Assembly: GCF_000247695.1 (NCBI RefSeq)
Contig: NW_004624743.1
Span: forward strand, 4,521,624-4,585,623
Source: Heterocephalus glaber
Taxonomy: Eukaryota; Chordata; Mammalia; Rodentia; Bathyergidae
Length of the DNA stretch: 64,000 nt
Direction: 5' to 3'
This document shows positions 45,718 to 56,095 of this stretch, in pieces (the stretch's first letter is position 1; every line of letters starts with the position of its first letter). A program made the translations under genes and the position numbers. The notes under the pieces are model-generated. The model worked only from the letters and a program-made list of their open reading frames with translations, was not told the DNA's origin and did no database searches.

Positions 45718-45957
45718 AAAGGATAGAAGGGAATGGGATTAATATGAGAAAATGGAAAACTAGGAACAAAATCTTTGTAAATCGGGAGGACTGGAGGGGT
45801 TGAAGGGAGGGCTGGGCAAGGGTGAAAAATAAGAACCAAGAGAGACTATGTAAAGGTGCAAATTTCCACTGATGAATGTCATTATGTTGCATACCTAAAA
45901 TGTATCAATGATTAGAATGAATAATGGATAATGCAAAATAGGAAGAAAAGGTCCAAA

Positions 45958-45985
45958 GGGGTAGGGGTAGTGGGAGGGGCAGGGG
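45958..45985 (+). repeat. G-rich G-quadruplex-type motif, unit 2
   Basis: Five G runs of 3-4 with loops of one to four bases between 45958 and 45985 (ggggtagggg, gtgggagggg, caggggaaagg). The same block on the minus-strand L1 is the C-rich 2431-2458. G4-type motifs in L1 3' UTRs are known in primates; the folding here is inferred from sequence only. Confidence 0.72.
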
Positions 45986-46391
45986 AAAGGAAAGAAGGGA
46001 AAGGAAAAATGATGAGAAATGGAAAAAAAGGAAATAAAGTCTTTGTAAATAGGGAAGGGTGGAGGGTGTGAAGGGAGGACTAGGAACGGGGAAAAAATAA
46101 GAACCAAGATGCATCATGTAAAGGTACAATTCCCAATGAGAAATGTAAATGTGTTGTATACCTACAATGTACCAATAAAAGAATTTAATACAAAAAAAAG
46201 AATACACCCAACCTCACAGTGCCCTGACGGTGCTTTGCACACAGTAAGTGATGCAAAACAATGTGCTATTTTTTTCCAAATAGCTTTCAAGGGAGATAAA
46301 CGATAAATACATGTGTTAACCTAAAAACCTGTCAGATTTTTGGAAATTATCATGTTATCCAATGAAATTAATCTGAACCAGGGATGAATCA

Positions 46392-46795
46392 GTGTCTTGG
46401 TCACTTTGCTCATTGCTGAGACAAATACGCAATACCCAATACCCAAAGTTAAAGCAGGAAAGGTTTATTTCAGCTCAAGTTTGTAGAGGTTTCAGTCTAC
46501 ACTGGGCTGGCTCCAAGGTGGGGTGGCATGGCAGAGGGATATCGCGGAGGGCGGCAGCAGCTGGCCTGCCTTCCCTCTCTCCCTTTCTATTCCATCCAGG
46601 CTGTCAACCTATGGGTGAGTGGCACCCACACCCACAGGAGGGCCCCCAGAGTCACACCTTTAATCCCAATATCACACCTGTAATTCATAGTCACACATCC
46701 TGATCCAGCCACCTTTGAAACTCCCCAGCTATGACCACAAGAGGCTTTGGTGGGGAATCTAGATTAACCCAAACGATCTGCCTTAGGGGTAGAGA
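46392..46795 (-). mobile_element. MaLR-like LTR, antisense
   Basis: The plus strand reads 'gtgtcttggtcactttgctc', 'gcaggaaaggtttatttcag', 'ctcaagtttgtagaggtttc', 'agtctacactgggctggctc', then a C/T-rich central part and 'tttgaaactccccagctatg'. This is the reverse complement of a mammalian solo LTR. The 103-codon plus frame lies wholly inside it. Confidence 0.65.
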
Positions 46796-47332
46796 CAGTA
46801 TGAATATGTGGCAGCAGCTGAGCATCCCAAATCAAAAGCCTTTAAGCTATTTTTGACCAAATATGGTTAATCATTTTGCTGAGCATATAGGAAAAACTCC
46901 TATTAATTAAAACTTTCATGAATCTGTGGGTGTGTGACTGTGGATGCATGCTTATGTTCCTCAAGAATATTATGGAAACACTAAGAAGTGAAGAAGGTAT
47001 TAATAAGATGAACATGATATGATAGCCTTGACAACCAGCCCAAGCGCTTGCTAAAAAGATCTGAATCTCTAAATAGAAAACATGAAGATGAAAGATTTCA
47101 GTGTACAATTCTGGTAATATCAGTGGCAGGGTCAAAATTAACCAATTCTGACTATCTGGAGGTTGTTGACTCATTTTTGAATTGTTTATGCATTGAGAAA
47201 TTTATAGAAAAAAAGCTCTGACCATTCTTTAAAAAGCTATGAGGTAAAAAAAGAACAAAAACTGAATATTGCAAAATTGTTTGACACAATATCAGTGAAT
47301 GAGATGCAGAAATATAAATGTTACCATTTGTT
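46796..47332. other. Nothing recognised
   Basis: AT-rich. A 110-codon minus frame (46842-47174) and an 87-codon one (47152-47415) overlap in the 22 bases 47152-47174 and have no recognisable family. The former is hydrophobic in places but lacks a start context or homologue I know. Confidence 0.45.
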
Positions 47333-47690
47333 ATAGCCTGGATCTGGGATGTCTTCCAATAGCCCATGTGTCCAAGGCTGTGTTCCAGTTTGGTGCTCTT
47401 GGGAGGTGGTTGCACCTTTAACAGGTAGGACCTGGTGGAAGACTGGGGTCATTGGTGCTGTGTCCCTAGAGGGGACTTGGGACACCACTACCCTTATCCT
47501 TCATGAACTGAATGGCTGTGTTCCACCCTGTGCTTCTGCCATGATGTGCTGCTCTGCCACAGGCCCAAACCATCAGGGCCAACAGATCCCAGCCCTAAAT
47601 CTTCATAACTAGGAGCCAAAAACCCCTTACACCCTGATAGAGTATCTCAGGTACTTTTTACCTAACAGAAAATTGACCCCACAGCATGCA
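47333..47690 (+). mobile_element. MaLR-like LTR
   Basis: It follows the sense order of a mammalian solo LTR: tatagcctggatctgggatg, tcttccaatagcccatgtgt, 'tgggaggtggttgcaccttt', 'ggacctggtggaagactggg', 'gcttctgccatgatgtgctg', 'ctctgccacaggcccaaacc', then tctcaggtactttttaccta near the end. It probably belongs to the same broad class as the 12.2-kb element. Confidence 0.7.
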
Positions 47691-48719
47691 AGGGCAGATG
47701 TAGTGTGTGAAGTGGGGAGCCCAGCACCACCGGGCTACTGGCGCTTCGAGAAAGGAGAGTGGAGCTGAAGGTGTTTACAGCGCAGTGCTTTGAGGCAGCT
47801 CAGCACCCCGAGGGAGAGGCTGTGAAACGCAGATGAGCTGCTCAGTGTGGTGGTTAGAGGGATAAGAGGTTCTGAAACCCAAGTAACCAGGTCTAACCCT
47901 TCATCTTGAAGTTCTTTGTCTCCAAAGAGAATCAGCAGTCGAAAGCTATAGGTGTACAGAACGGTGAGCAGGCTTCCAGGCCCTAACGTGGAGCTCAGGG
48001 GAGCTCAATCCAAAACCCCAGCTGTAACCAGGTCCAGTAACATCTGGAGAAAAAACCTGGGATCGAGTAAATGCTGATGACCTTTGTTTTCCAGGCAGAT
48101 TTTATGAACAACTATGAATGAAGTGAATTTTTCATTGGTTGTAGCTTAAACAGACATCTCCATTCATGGGTCAGTTTGTTTTGAATTGTTATAATAATTC
48201 TTAAAATATTATCTCTTTTGGGGATAGTATTTACTACACTGTTTTAACACTCAAAGTATCAAGTAAATAAGCTATAAAAAGTAACAGTTCAACATTATGC
48301 TTCTAGGCAAAAGCAAGATGTATTAAATTAACTCTATGCTACATTTTGTGATCTGAAAATTCCCACAGCACAACTGAAGTCATACATGGGTTTTGAACAA
48401 ACCCCGAATGTCTAGTTCTGTACCCTCATCAGGAGCAAGCAAGAGTGATAGCATAGTAGCAAGGTCTGTTATTTGCACTGGGTTCGAAAAGCTGTCTTGC
48501 TTTCATTTTGGTGTTTTCCTGTTTGTTCCACCAGCCTGTTCTAAATGCAGCCTGAAAGTACAGCGACCATGAGCCTGGGTTGATTAAGAGTTTTATAAGA
48601 AGAGGACAGCATCTTTCTTGGAACAACTCTGTATGTCTCCTTCCTCCCCTGGACCCATGTTTCCTCTTTCTCCTGCAGTGAGCACCTGGATCATCCCATC
48701 TCTCTATTTGATGCCTTAA
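47691..48719. other. Nothing recognised
   Basis: Includes a somewhat GC-richer block at 47700-47850. A 110-codon minus frame (48429-48761) lacks signature. Confidence 0.45.
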
Positions 48720-49130
48720 CATCTTGCTGCTTTGTTGACCCTGGAAAGGGAGACCCTGCACATAGCAATCCTTAGGTCAACCTCAAGCCTGACCCTCATC
48801 TACAAACCACCCAGTCTAGAGGCCACACACGCATCTGCTCCTGTACAGGGCTCTCACTGTTTTCCCACCACAATCACTCCAAGGCCCTCAATCACTCACC
48901 CTGCCCTGAGCACTGTCACCATTGGAAGCTGCCGTAAAGGCTCTTGCTCATGCTTTTCCCTCTCTCTTCCCCTCTCTCTGTCTGCCTCCTGACAGACCCT
49001 GGCACTTGCCTGTGTGGTGCTTGGCTTTGTGTGACCCCGGGAGCAAGGGTACCAAAATACACTTTCTGGGATGTATTTGACCTTGACCTGCTGGTATCAC
49101 CACACCTGAACAATAATAGAATCTGCATTT
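48720..49130 (+). mobile_element. Retroviral-type LTR candidate (low confidence)
   Basis: A pyrimidine-rich block ('cccctctctctgtctgcctc') followed by 'tgtgtgaccccgggagcaag', 'ggtaccaaaatacactttct' and 'gggatgtatttgaccttgac' has the general feel of a rodent ERV LTR 3' part, but I could not find a clear TG...CA pair, AATAAA or target duplication. An old LTR or unique sequence are both possible. Frames of 62-86 codons on both strands are incidental. Confidence 0.3.
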
Positions 49131-49199
49131 AGCAACATATATGACACTTTTTAATGCTACAGTTTTTCTACACATGGTGTTCGTTCATATTTATATTGC

Positions 49200-49390
49200 T
49201 ATGTGTTATGGGGCTGAATGTTCTGACCCCTATAAAATTTATAGGTTAAACTCCTACTCCCCAGTGTGAAGATGTTAGAAATCTTAGCCTTTGAGAGATA
49301 ATTAAGTCATAAGGTGAAGACCTTGTGACTATGATTTCTGTCAGAAACAGGCCTAGACCTGTCTAGTGAGGTGTGAATAGTCTTGATTAA
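49200..49390 (+). mobile_element. MaLR-like LTR, 5' part
   Basis: 'tgttatggggctgaatgttc' followed by 'tgacccctataaaatttata', 'taggttaaactcctactccc', 'cagtgtgaagatgttagaaa' and 'ttaagtcataaggtgaagac' is the opening of a mammalian LTR of MaLR/ERVL type. The 3' part is missing. Confidence 0.62.
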
Positions 49391-49450
49391 CAGTAGAGTT
49401 GGTTTCAAATACTATTCAAAAGAAAAAAGAAAAAAGAAACAACATCAGCA

Positions 49451-49471
49451 AACACACACACACACACACAA
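49451..49471. repeat. (CA)n microsatellite
   Basis: About 20 bases of alternating C/A, adjoining A-rich DNA. Confidence 0.92.
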
Positions 49472-49484
49472 ATACAAAAGACAG

Positions 49485-49540
49485 GCAGAGAGAGAGGGAG
49501 AGAGAGGGAGAGAGAGAGAGAGAGAGGGAGAGAGAGAGAA
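49485..49540. repeat. (GA)n/(GAGAGG)n microsatellite
   Basis: Runs of ga interrupted by gggag. The opposing frames (71 codons of Lys/Arg/Glu and 67 codons of Ser/Leu/Phe) are artefacts of the tract. Confidence 0.93.
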
Positions 49541-49584
49541 CAAAAAAGTAAAGAAAACAGAGAAGGAAAGAAAGAGGAAAAAGA

Positions 49585-50399
49585 AAAACAATTTATAAAT
49601 ACCTGAACTTTTTAGTTTTGGTGCTGCAGTGAGAACTCGTTTTTGCATTTTCTTTCAGGCAGTTTCTGTGCCCTTCTGTAAAACTCCAGGACGGTGTTGG
49701 CTGAATCTAGAGGAGAGGAGAGCCTGTGGTCTCCTGAGGAGGCTGCCTCCCTCAGTGCTGTGCAAATGAACCAGCACTGACTCATCACTCTGTGGCTGAA
49801 ACAGAAAAAGCTGAAATCCAAGACTTTACCTAATATTGGCTCTAATCAGTAATCACTGGAGAAAATAATTACATGGGTTTAAATTTGAAGTTTTGAAAAA
49901 CTGATGGAAAGATGGAAAAACCTCAGAATCTCTATATTTTCTAAATTCAAACAGATCTTCAACAAGGAAGAATTCCCTCAATGCTTGTGCTGTTTATGAA
50001 TTTTTTATGCAGATAAAAGTGAAGAACTTAGTAACATAACCTGTCATTTTTTATAGTCATAGATTGAATGCTAGGCCTTTAGTTTTCTCAGCTCTTGGAC
50101 AATGGCAAGGCCCACAGAATGGCTAGGAGTACAAACTGTACAGCTTAGATATTTAAGTCTTGAACACACATTTTGATTGTAGAAATCATTTTAAGGACAT
50201 AGCCAGTGATAAACTGGGACTTCACAGCCTCAGAGTGTTCGCTCTTACAGTAAAAATCTGAATGTGTCTTCCGATGCATGACTGCCTTTGTGAATTCAGT
50301 GAGACTTTTGACAAACATTGTCATGTTCAACTCTTTTAAGTAATACTAATCATAATTTGTAGAAGTAGTATAGTAAAAGATGGGAACAATATTATGATT
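49585..50399. other. Nothing recognised
   Basis: Mixed AT-rich DNA; 61-69 codon frames are unsupported. Confidence 0.5.
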
Positions 50400-50545
50400 A
50401 TTTATTAAAATTATACTTTGTCCAGGAATTCCTCTAAGTTTCCTTAAAATTCACTTAAATCCCCAGAAGTCCAATGAGACAAACAGTCCGCTTATCCTCA
50501 CTGTATAAAACAAAAACCCTAAGTCTCTAAGTTTTGACTAAATGG
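50400..50545 (-). mobile_element. MIR-like fragment
   Basis: Antisense resemblance: 'atttattaaaattatacttt', 'gtccaggaattcctctaagt', 'attcacttaaatccccagaa' and 'gtctctaagttttgactaaa', in MIR order but highly decayed. Confidence 0.45.
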
Positions 50546-50724
50546 CCTGAGAGAATTATTTGTACATTAGAACTTCATTAATATATTTTTGAATTTTAAA
50601 TATATAAATTTATACAATGCACACAACACATATTGAAAGCTACGTATGTTAACAGGTATTGAATTTATTAAAGTGTAGTTCTAAGTTTATTATGGTCGAG
50701 AGACAGTTTTTATGTCAAATTTAT
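50546..50724. other. Nothing recognised
   Basis: Short AT-rich stretch preceding a polypyrimidine tract. Confidence 0.5.
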
Positions 50725-50930
50725 GCTAGCCTTTCTTCCTGTCTTCTTCCTCTTCCTTCCTCTCTTCCTTTTCTTCCTTTTTCCCTTCTTCCCTTCCTCT
50801 TCCTTTACTTTGAGTGCTTTATCTTTAGGGTTAACCTTTTCTCTCCTTTCCTGTCTCTGTCCTTCCATCCTCCCCTCCTTGCTGTCATTCCTTTCCTCTC
50901 TCACCCCTTTTCTCTTTGTTCATGCTTTCA
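50725..50930. repeat. Polypyrimidine tract (TTCC/CCTT-rich)
   Basis: About 200 bases rich in C and T on the plus strand (ttccttcctctcttcctttt-type), interrupted by a short mixed stretch near 50808-50840. Long pyrimidine tracts can adopt triplex (H-DNA) structures. Frames on both strands (99, 83 and 64 codons) are repeat artefacts. Confidence 0.85.
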
Positions 50931-52470
50931 CCCCATTAGTATTTCTTCTTTGGTCTGAACCCTGTGTACCATGAAAACCATGGGGTAAGCAAGGAAGCCT
51001 TTTACCTAGGGGACCCTTGAGCTTGCAGTGGGCAAGGAAATCATGCATTAGAAAGGAACTGATTGGCCAATTGTTGAAATAAGAGGTACTTGAGAATGCA
51101 TCACAGAGACTAATCCAGTACAAGGGTCAAGAAAATAATTTTTTCACATCAAAATCATTTAATGCACAGGCATGTAATCACAGTAGGCTAACTTAAATGT
51201 ACTGATTTCTGTTTGAGATTAAATTTTCATGTTCGATAATTTAATATGACTTTGAAACAGTCATTTCCATAAAACATTAGATTCATGGTGGCTTGTTTTA
51301 AATATGTATTCACATTTTTTGGTTTATGTTAAGACTCTTAAAAGAACACTCTCTGTAATTTTCAGAAAGTATGATTATTTTATGACCATTTCTCCCTTTT
51401 GAAATGGCACCTCTACAAAATCAATAAAATAAGAATACTTGATTTACAAAGTTCAACTTTACCAAAGGAATCCTTTTAGAAATACATCCTGTTGCATAAT
51501 TCAAAAACACTTTGGAAGTTGCCTTGGAACATCAAAATCATGAGACATAAAATAATCCTCATTATATTGCTAAGCGAATCACAAAATTATTGTGATTTGA
51601 AAAACTGAAGGAGTGAACTTTCTCCGCACAGCAGATAAATCAAAGCCGTCATATACTTAGCATATCCTCTCCATATGGTACAGTCAGTGCCGTCTCGGCA
51701 GGTGAATGAGTCCAGTTGAAATGAGATTGTTGGAAATGAATGCATTTCAAGATATTCTATTTTACAGTTTGAACAATTGAGAAATGAATTAAGACTCAAG
51801 TACAATTTCTGAATAGAAAATCAGGATGTGAGCTGAGAGAGAGCGAAGATACACTGTTGGTGTCTCACTCCTGATTTTATTCTCAGTTGTTTATTTCTTG
51901 TTGAGCAGTAAGAAGAGCTACCTCAGGTCTGAATGGGGAGTCCACAGAGTTTCAGGTATGCAGTTTTGATGTGTGAACTCGGGAAGAGCAAGGTGCAGTG
52001 GTTATTTCAGGGGGTAGGGTAGGACACTGAGTGCTCGTCTGCACTTATCTCTCCCTATGCAAAGGAAACGGAAATGAACTCTTCATGGCTGAAGACCAGA
52101 GAAGTAGTTTAGCTACCACTGGTCCTTAGCATGGCTGTGAACCAAGTGACTCATGCTCGTGGGCAGTGTCACCACAGATCCATCCTCTCACAGTGTGTGT
52201 GGGGTAGGGGGTCTGGGCTCAGGCTAACCTGGTCAGGTCAGGTAGGGTGTGATCTGTCCCAAAGCTGGAGATCCTTCTCCCAAGCTCATTGCTTGTGGGT
52301 AGGGATTCAGGGTCTTGAGGCTGCAGGACTGAGGTCTTCAGCCTCCAGGGGCTGCCCAGGATTCCCTCTCATGTGTGAGCCTCCACAGTTCAGTGGTTGG
52401 CTCCGTATGCCCACCAGGAAAGCGACTCTGCTGTTTCCTATCTTCTTGCTTTGGGCTGCAGATCCTCTTT
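50931..52470. other. Mostly unrecognised
   Basis: About 1.5 kb. A GC-richer stretch with a 122-codon plus frame (52131-52499) occurs at the end; it runs into the following B1 SINE and has no domain signature, so I do not call it a gene. Confidence 0.45.
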
Positions 52471-52680
52471 TAGCTAGGGGAGGTGGCACACACCCATAAT
52501 TCCAGGCACTCTGGAAACTGAGGCGAGAAGACAGCAAGTTTAAGGCCAGCCTACGCAACTTACTTCAAGCTGTGTCCAAATAAGCCGAAAAAGGAACTAG
52601 GGATAGCTCAGCAGTAGACCGCTTCCTTAGCATGCGTTAGGTCCTGAGTTTGAGCCGCAGTACTGAAAAACAAACAGAAA
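52471..52680 (+). mobile_element. B1-dID-type fused SINE
   Basis: Left half is B1-like: 'gctaggggaggtggcacaca', 'cccataattccaggcactct', ggaaactgaggcg, 'gttaaggcc'-like and 'tgtccaaataag'. Right half is tRNA-like: 'agggatagctcagcagtaga', 'agcatgcgttaggtcctgag' and tttgagccgcagtact, then a short A-rich tail. Both halves in one element with the same orientation is the B1-dID layout described in squirrel-related rodents. The ID half is nearer to the standard ID sequence (agcatgcgt) than to the stand-alone copies in this window. Confidence 0.82.
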
Positions 52681-52699
52681 TGTAACAGGTCCTTTTTCA

Positions 52700-52940
52700 G
52701 TGGATGTACCTGATTAGATGATGACCACTAGGTCTAAGCTCCCATTTGATTAAAGTCAACCCTCTAAGGGTCTTAATTATATCCTCCAAAATCCTTTTCC
52801 TTTGCATAAAATTAATTACAAAAAAATTCCCCATCAGAATCACTAAGTTCTCCCACAATTAAAGGGATGGGAAATTCTGCATGACACACGAGGTGTCCAC
52901 AGGATCATTGCAATCTGGAGTTTTTCACATAATAATATGC
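52700..52940 (-). mobile_element. LTR-like element, antisense
   Basis: The plus strand shows 'tgattaaagtcaaccctcta', 'agggtcttaattatatcctc', 'caaaatccttttcctttgca', 'acacgaggtgtccacaggat'. This is the order of the reverse complement of a mammalian LTR with an attacatctccaaaatcc block, as in the element at 24.74 kb. Confidence 0.58.
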
Positions 52941-55149
52941 TAAGGAATACCATGGAGAGAGAAGTCTACTGTACTAAGTCTACCCTTCTAAATCAATTAC
53001 ACAATTCATCATATTCCCTGACAAATTATTATAGAAATATAAAACTTTAATAAATTTCAAAGCTGTAGGAATAATTCATTTTTATTAAATTAGAAAAAGA
53101 ATCAAAATGTATTGAAGCATTAGGCATTTGATATTTTTGCTATAAAAATTTAAAATAATTAGCAATTTTATGAGAAAATGTTTATCACATGTCTGTTTTA
53201 TTTTATTTTTCTTTGAAATTAAACATTTATTAACTGACTATGATGTGTCAGGAGCTATGCTGGGGAATGAGGCTCTAAAGTTGAGGGGTACACAGTATTT
53301 GTTACCAAAAGATTTGTAAAATAGGATGGGGTACACACGCGTAAATAAACAATGGTAGCAACACAGTGAATCTTGTTAGGCAGTCAATAGGTAAGATATT
53401 CTCTGAATCCTGAGAAAGACAAGGGTGGCCTGGCTTTCTGGAAGCACTGACTTGATGCTTTTGAGTATGTGGGGCAGGTTGTGTCTTATTCTCTTGTGTT
53501 AGGTTATATAGGCAAGTAAATAGTCACAGATGCTGAAGTAGAAAAGACATATGACACAGATTAATAATAATAATTTAGTGATCCATGATTCAGTAATATA
53601 AACCCAGATCTAGAAATATTTCTGAGCACCCATAAGTAATTATGGCTTCAGAGGTTCTTCTGTCCATGGGTTATGTTATTCATAACATATAACTGCCCAA
53701 CTTCCTTGTTCCTAAAGCCTTATTAACAAAGACTAAAAACAAGTCTAAACTTTTCTGACCTACATTAAGTAGTAATTTTAGGAGAAAGCTGTTCTTAACT
53801 CCTTCTCTAACCCGTAACCCCTTTGTATTGACATTTATTGAAATGAATACAAATGTATAGGACACACGATATCATCTAGCGCACACATTGGAGTGAGACA
53901 GAGTTAAGAGCCATCACGTGACAGACACCCCCCAATCAGGTGACCTTGGCTTTTAAAAAAAATTTCTCTGAAGTCCAGTTCAGCCTAGGAAAGTCCAGCT
54001 TTTCTTCATGTATAAAGCAGAAGAATACAGAAATGATGCATGCAAAGTGATTTGGGTGTTTTCTAACACACACTGTGATCTGAGAAACATTGTTGCCATC
54101 AAAACATGGGCACTCTGCTTCTTCAGACCATGTCAGAACAGTTCTGGCTCCAATTTTACTCTGGATTTAGGGAACATTGGAATAGAGTGTAACAACAGTT
54201 TATGGAAACAACAGAAGAACTCATGTTTTGGCTCAATATGCTTTTGGATAAACACGTGAGAGGTCTGTGTTGTGTTACAATCCGTATTACTTCTACAATT
54301 TGAAAAACCTGGGCATCATTTCAAAGTTTCATGTTAAGAGCTGGAAGGAAAATTACATTCTGTCAACATGACCCACTCCTGATTTGTGATTATTTTATTT
54401 TGGTAGTACTTGTGTTTTCACTCATAAGCTTGAGAAAATAAATAGTGACACGTAATTGAGGTTTTGGGACAATTACAAAATCATCATTTCATATTAAAAA
54501 GAAAAAAATACTCTATCCAGGACAGAGACCATCTAAATTTTGCTGGATTTTACCTCCAGGAAATGTTGTTGACATTCTCCATGTGCCACAACTTTTCTGA
54601 ACATGGTGCCTCTTCAGTGTAGGCAGGTGAATGCATGACCTCAGTAAGTGCTGACTCTGCCCTGCCTCTCATTTGCCAAGCACTCTGTGTTTACCGGGGA
54701 ACTCAATGGTTACTGTAAACACTGCCAACAACTGCTTTGTGCAAAAACACAACTAGACCTCTGACATCGACACACTGGCCCTACACTCCGCAACGTACTT
54801 GGACATTGGGACACTTTTGACTCCAACGTACTGGATTGTGCCTTGAGACACCTCGTGTCCAAACAAAGGAAACAAATATATTACCCAGTAGTGCTAGAAG
54901 AACAGACTGATGAACCCATTCAGTCAGTATGTTTGCATCCAGAAACTACTCTTTTGCAGAAGATTGAAAGTAGGAAGCAAAACAAATGGTTCTTGACTTT
55001 GAGAATCTTAGAAATTGTTCAGAAATTTGTAATCCAGGGTAGGTAGAAAACACAGATTTTTAAATCTCATGCCCATCCTTGTAATTATCCTAAATTTTCT
55101 CTGATTGCATTTCTGTTTCTCCACTCCTCAGATGTTATTGTTAGCATTT
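52941..55149. other. Mostly unrecognised AT-rich DNA
   Basis: About 2.2 kb with a short MIR/L2-like trace at 53215-53290 ('ttaactgactatgatgtgtc' and 'aggagctatgctggggaatg'), too small to stand alone. An 83-codon plus frame (54008-54259) has no recognised family. Confidence 0.45.
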
Positions 55150-55325
55150 TTCACTTATATGACCCTTGACAATGTGCTAACCTGTCTGAGCTTCAGGTTC
55201 TTCATTTTTGAAAGAGAAGTAATAATATACTTGAGGATTTTTCTAAGGGAGAAATAAGGTGATTGCAAAACACTACCGTAGAACTGTGAGGATGAACTAA
55301 ATAAACATTAGTAAGCAGAATAATA
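55150..55325 (+). mobile_element. MIR SINE fragment
   Basis: Sense MIR core: 'acttatatgacccttgacaa', 'gtgctaacctgtctgagctt', 'aggttcttcatttttgaaag', 'aataatatacttgaggattt', and 'gaactgtgaggatgaactaa'. The order matches MIR (gaccttgggcaagtt, taacctctctg, agtttcctcatctgtaaaatg, gtgaggattaaatg). Confidence 0.75.
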
Positions 55326-55553
55326 TAGTTATCTGAAAAACAATATTCAAAATAATAGTAAAATTACAATGGTAGATGTGTGCCATCTTCCATGACTGAC
55401 CTTGCCATTGTGGAACTAAGATCATCTGTAACTATAACTCTAGTACCAAAGCATCTGAACATCTAGCAGGCTGTGCAGTTTGATTGTTAGTGACTGGGAA
55501 ATCAGCTATTTTCTGCATCATTCTGCATTGCAGTAATAACTGACATTAATGCT

Positions 55554-55583
55554 GCAATGCAGCAATGCAGCAATGCAGCAATA
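55554..55583. repeat. 8-bp tandem repeat (gcaatgca)
   Basis: Three perfect units of gcaatgca (55554-55577) followed by a partial unit (gcaata). Each unit contains the palindrome tgca, and the same gctgcaatgc string occurs at the start. A small minisatellite at the edge of MIR-like sequence. Confidence 0.9.
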
Positions 55584-55589
55584 TTATCT

Positions 55590-55725
55590 CATTTATTTGT
55601 TACAGCAATCCTATGATATATGTTGTTGCTACTATTGCTGCTTCTACCTATGAAGAATATGTGCTTGCTCTGACGTGGATTGCAGAGCCTAGATGTGAAT
55701 ACAGTAGTCTGACTCCAGAGAGAGA
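55590..55725 (-). mobile_element. MIR-like fragment
   Basis: Antisense: 'tctcatttatttgttacagc', 'aatcctatgatatatgttgt', 'tgcttctacctatgaagaat', 'ctgacgtggattgcagagcc', and 'tagatgtgaatacagtagtc' follow the reverse MIR order. A separate (ga) run follows at 55717-55732. Confidence 0.6.
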
Positions 55726-56004
55726 GAGAGAGAAGGGAGGGTTTAACACTAACTCTGCATCTTTGTAACATATTGCCACTTTCAGCTTATGTTAAAGTGC
55801 CAGGTATATGTGGTCTTATATAGGTCTAATGTATAATAAAATTGATATATTATGTTACTCTGTATCTATCACCTGTATCTCCTATTGGCTCTATTTCTCT
55901 GAGAACATCCACTAATACAGTGGCAGGAGACATGAGATTTCTGGGTGCAGTTGTCATCTCCCAGTGCAGTGGGTTGTTTTTCAAGAGATGAACTCTGAGC
56001 TTCA
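55726..56004. other. Nothing recognised
   Basis: Short stretch after the (ga) run; a possible old LTR trace near 55880-55960 cannot be supported. Confidence 0.45.
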
Positions 56005-56070
56005 AAGAACATGCACATACATGTGCACACAAACACACGCATGCCCACATGCATGCCCACGCACCTAGCC
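56005..56070. repeat. Alternating CA/TG-type purine-pyrimidine tract
   Basis: Repeated acatgcacat, acatgtgcac, acacacgcatgc and catgcccacatgcatgccc patterns. Mostly alternating purine-pyrimidine, with several catg/gcatgc palindromes. Confidence 0.75.
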
Positions 56071-56095
56071 CCTCACACTATGGAACCTGAGTCTC

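Larger units (their letters stand above)
45471..46197 (+). mobile_element. LINE-1 3' end, young, with intact target duplication
   Basis: 5'-truncated sense copy of the 2.2-kb subfamily. It begins within a T-run (45471-45483), then 'gatgaaatggagtactactc' and agccataaaaaatgagaa (end of ORF2), a purine-rich dimeric 3' UTR (about 45640-45907 and 45908-46175), AATAAA at 46174-46179 and a short A tail. A 16-bp duplication (aagaatacacccaacc) is at 45455-45470 and 46198-46213. The 100-, 81- and 70-codon minus frames over it are shadows of the polypyrimidine strand. Confidence 0.93.

Noticed and set aside
46842..47174. 110-codon minus-strand frame with hydrophobic stretches
   Set aside because: Overlaps another frame, no conserved motif and AT-rich codon use that matches the background. 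Not supportable as a gene.
49383..49648. 71- and 67-codon frames
   Set aside because: Translated GA/CA microsatellite and its complement; pure low complexity.
52131..52499. 122-codon open frame, the longest in the window
   Set aside because: It runs into a B1 SINE, has no domain, no homologue I recognise and no splice or promoter context. It is in a GC-richer block where stop codons are rarer.
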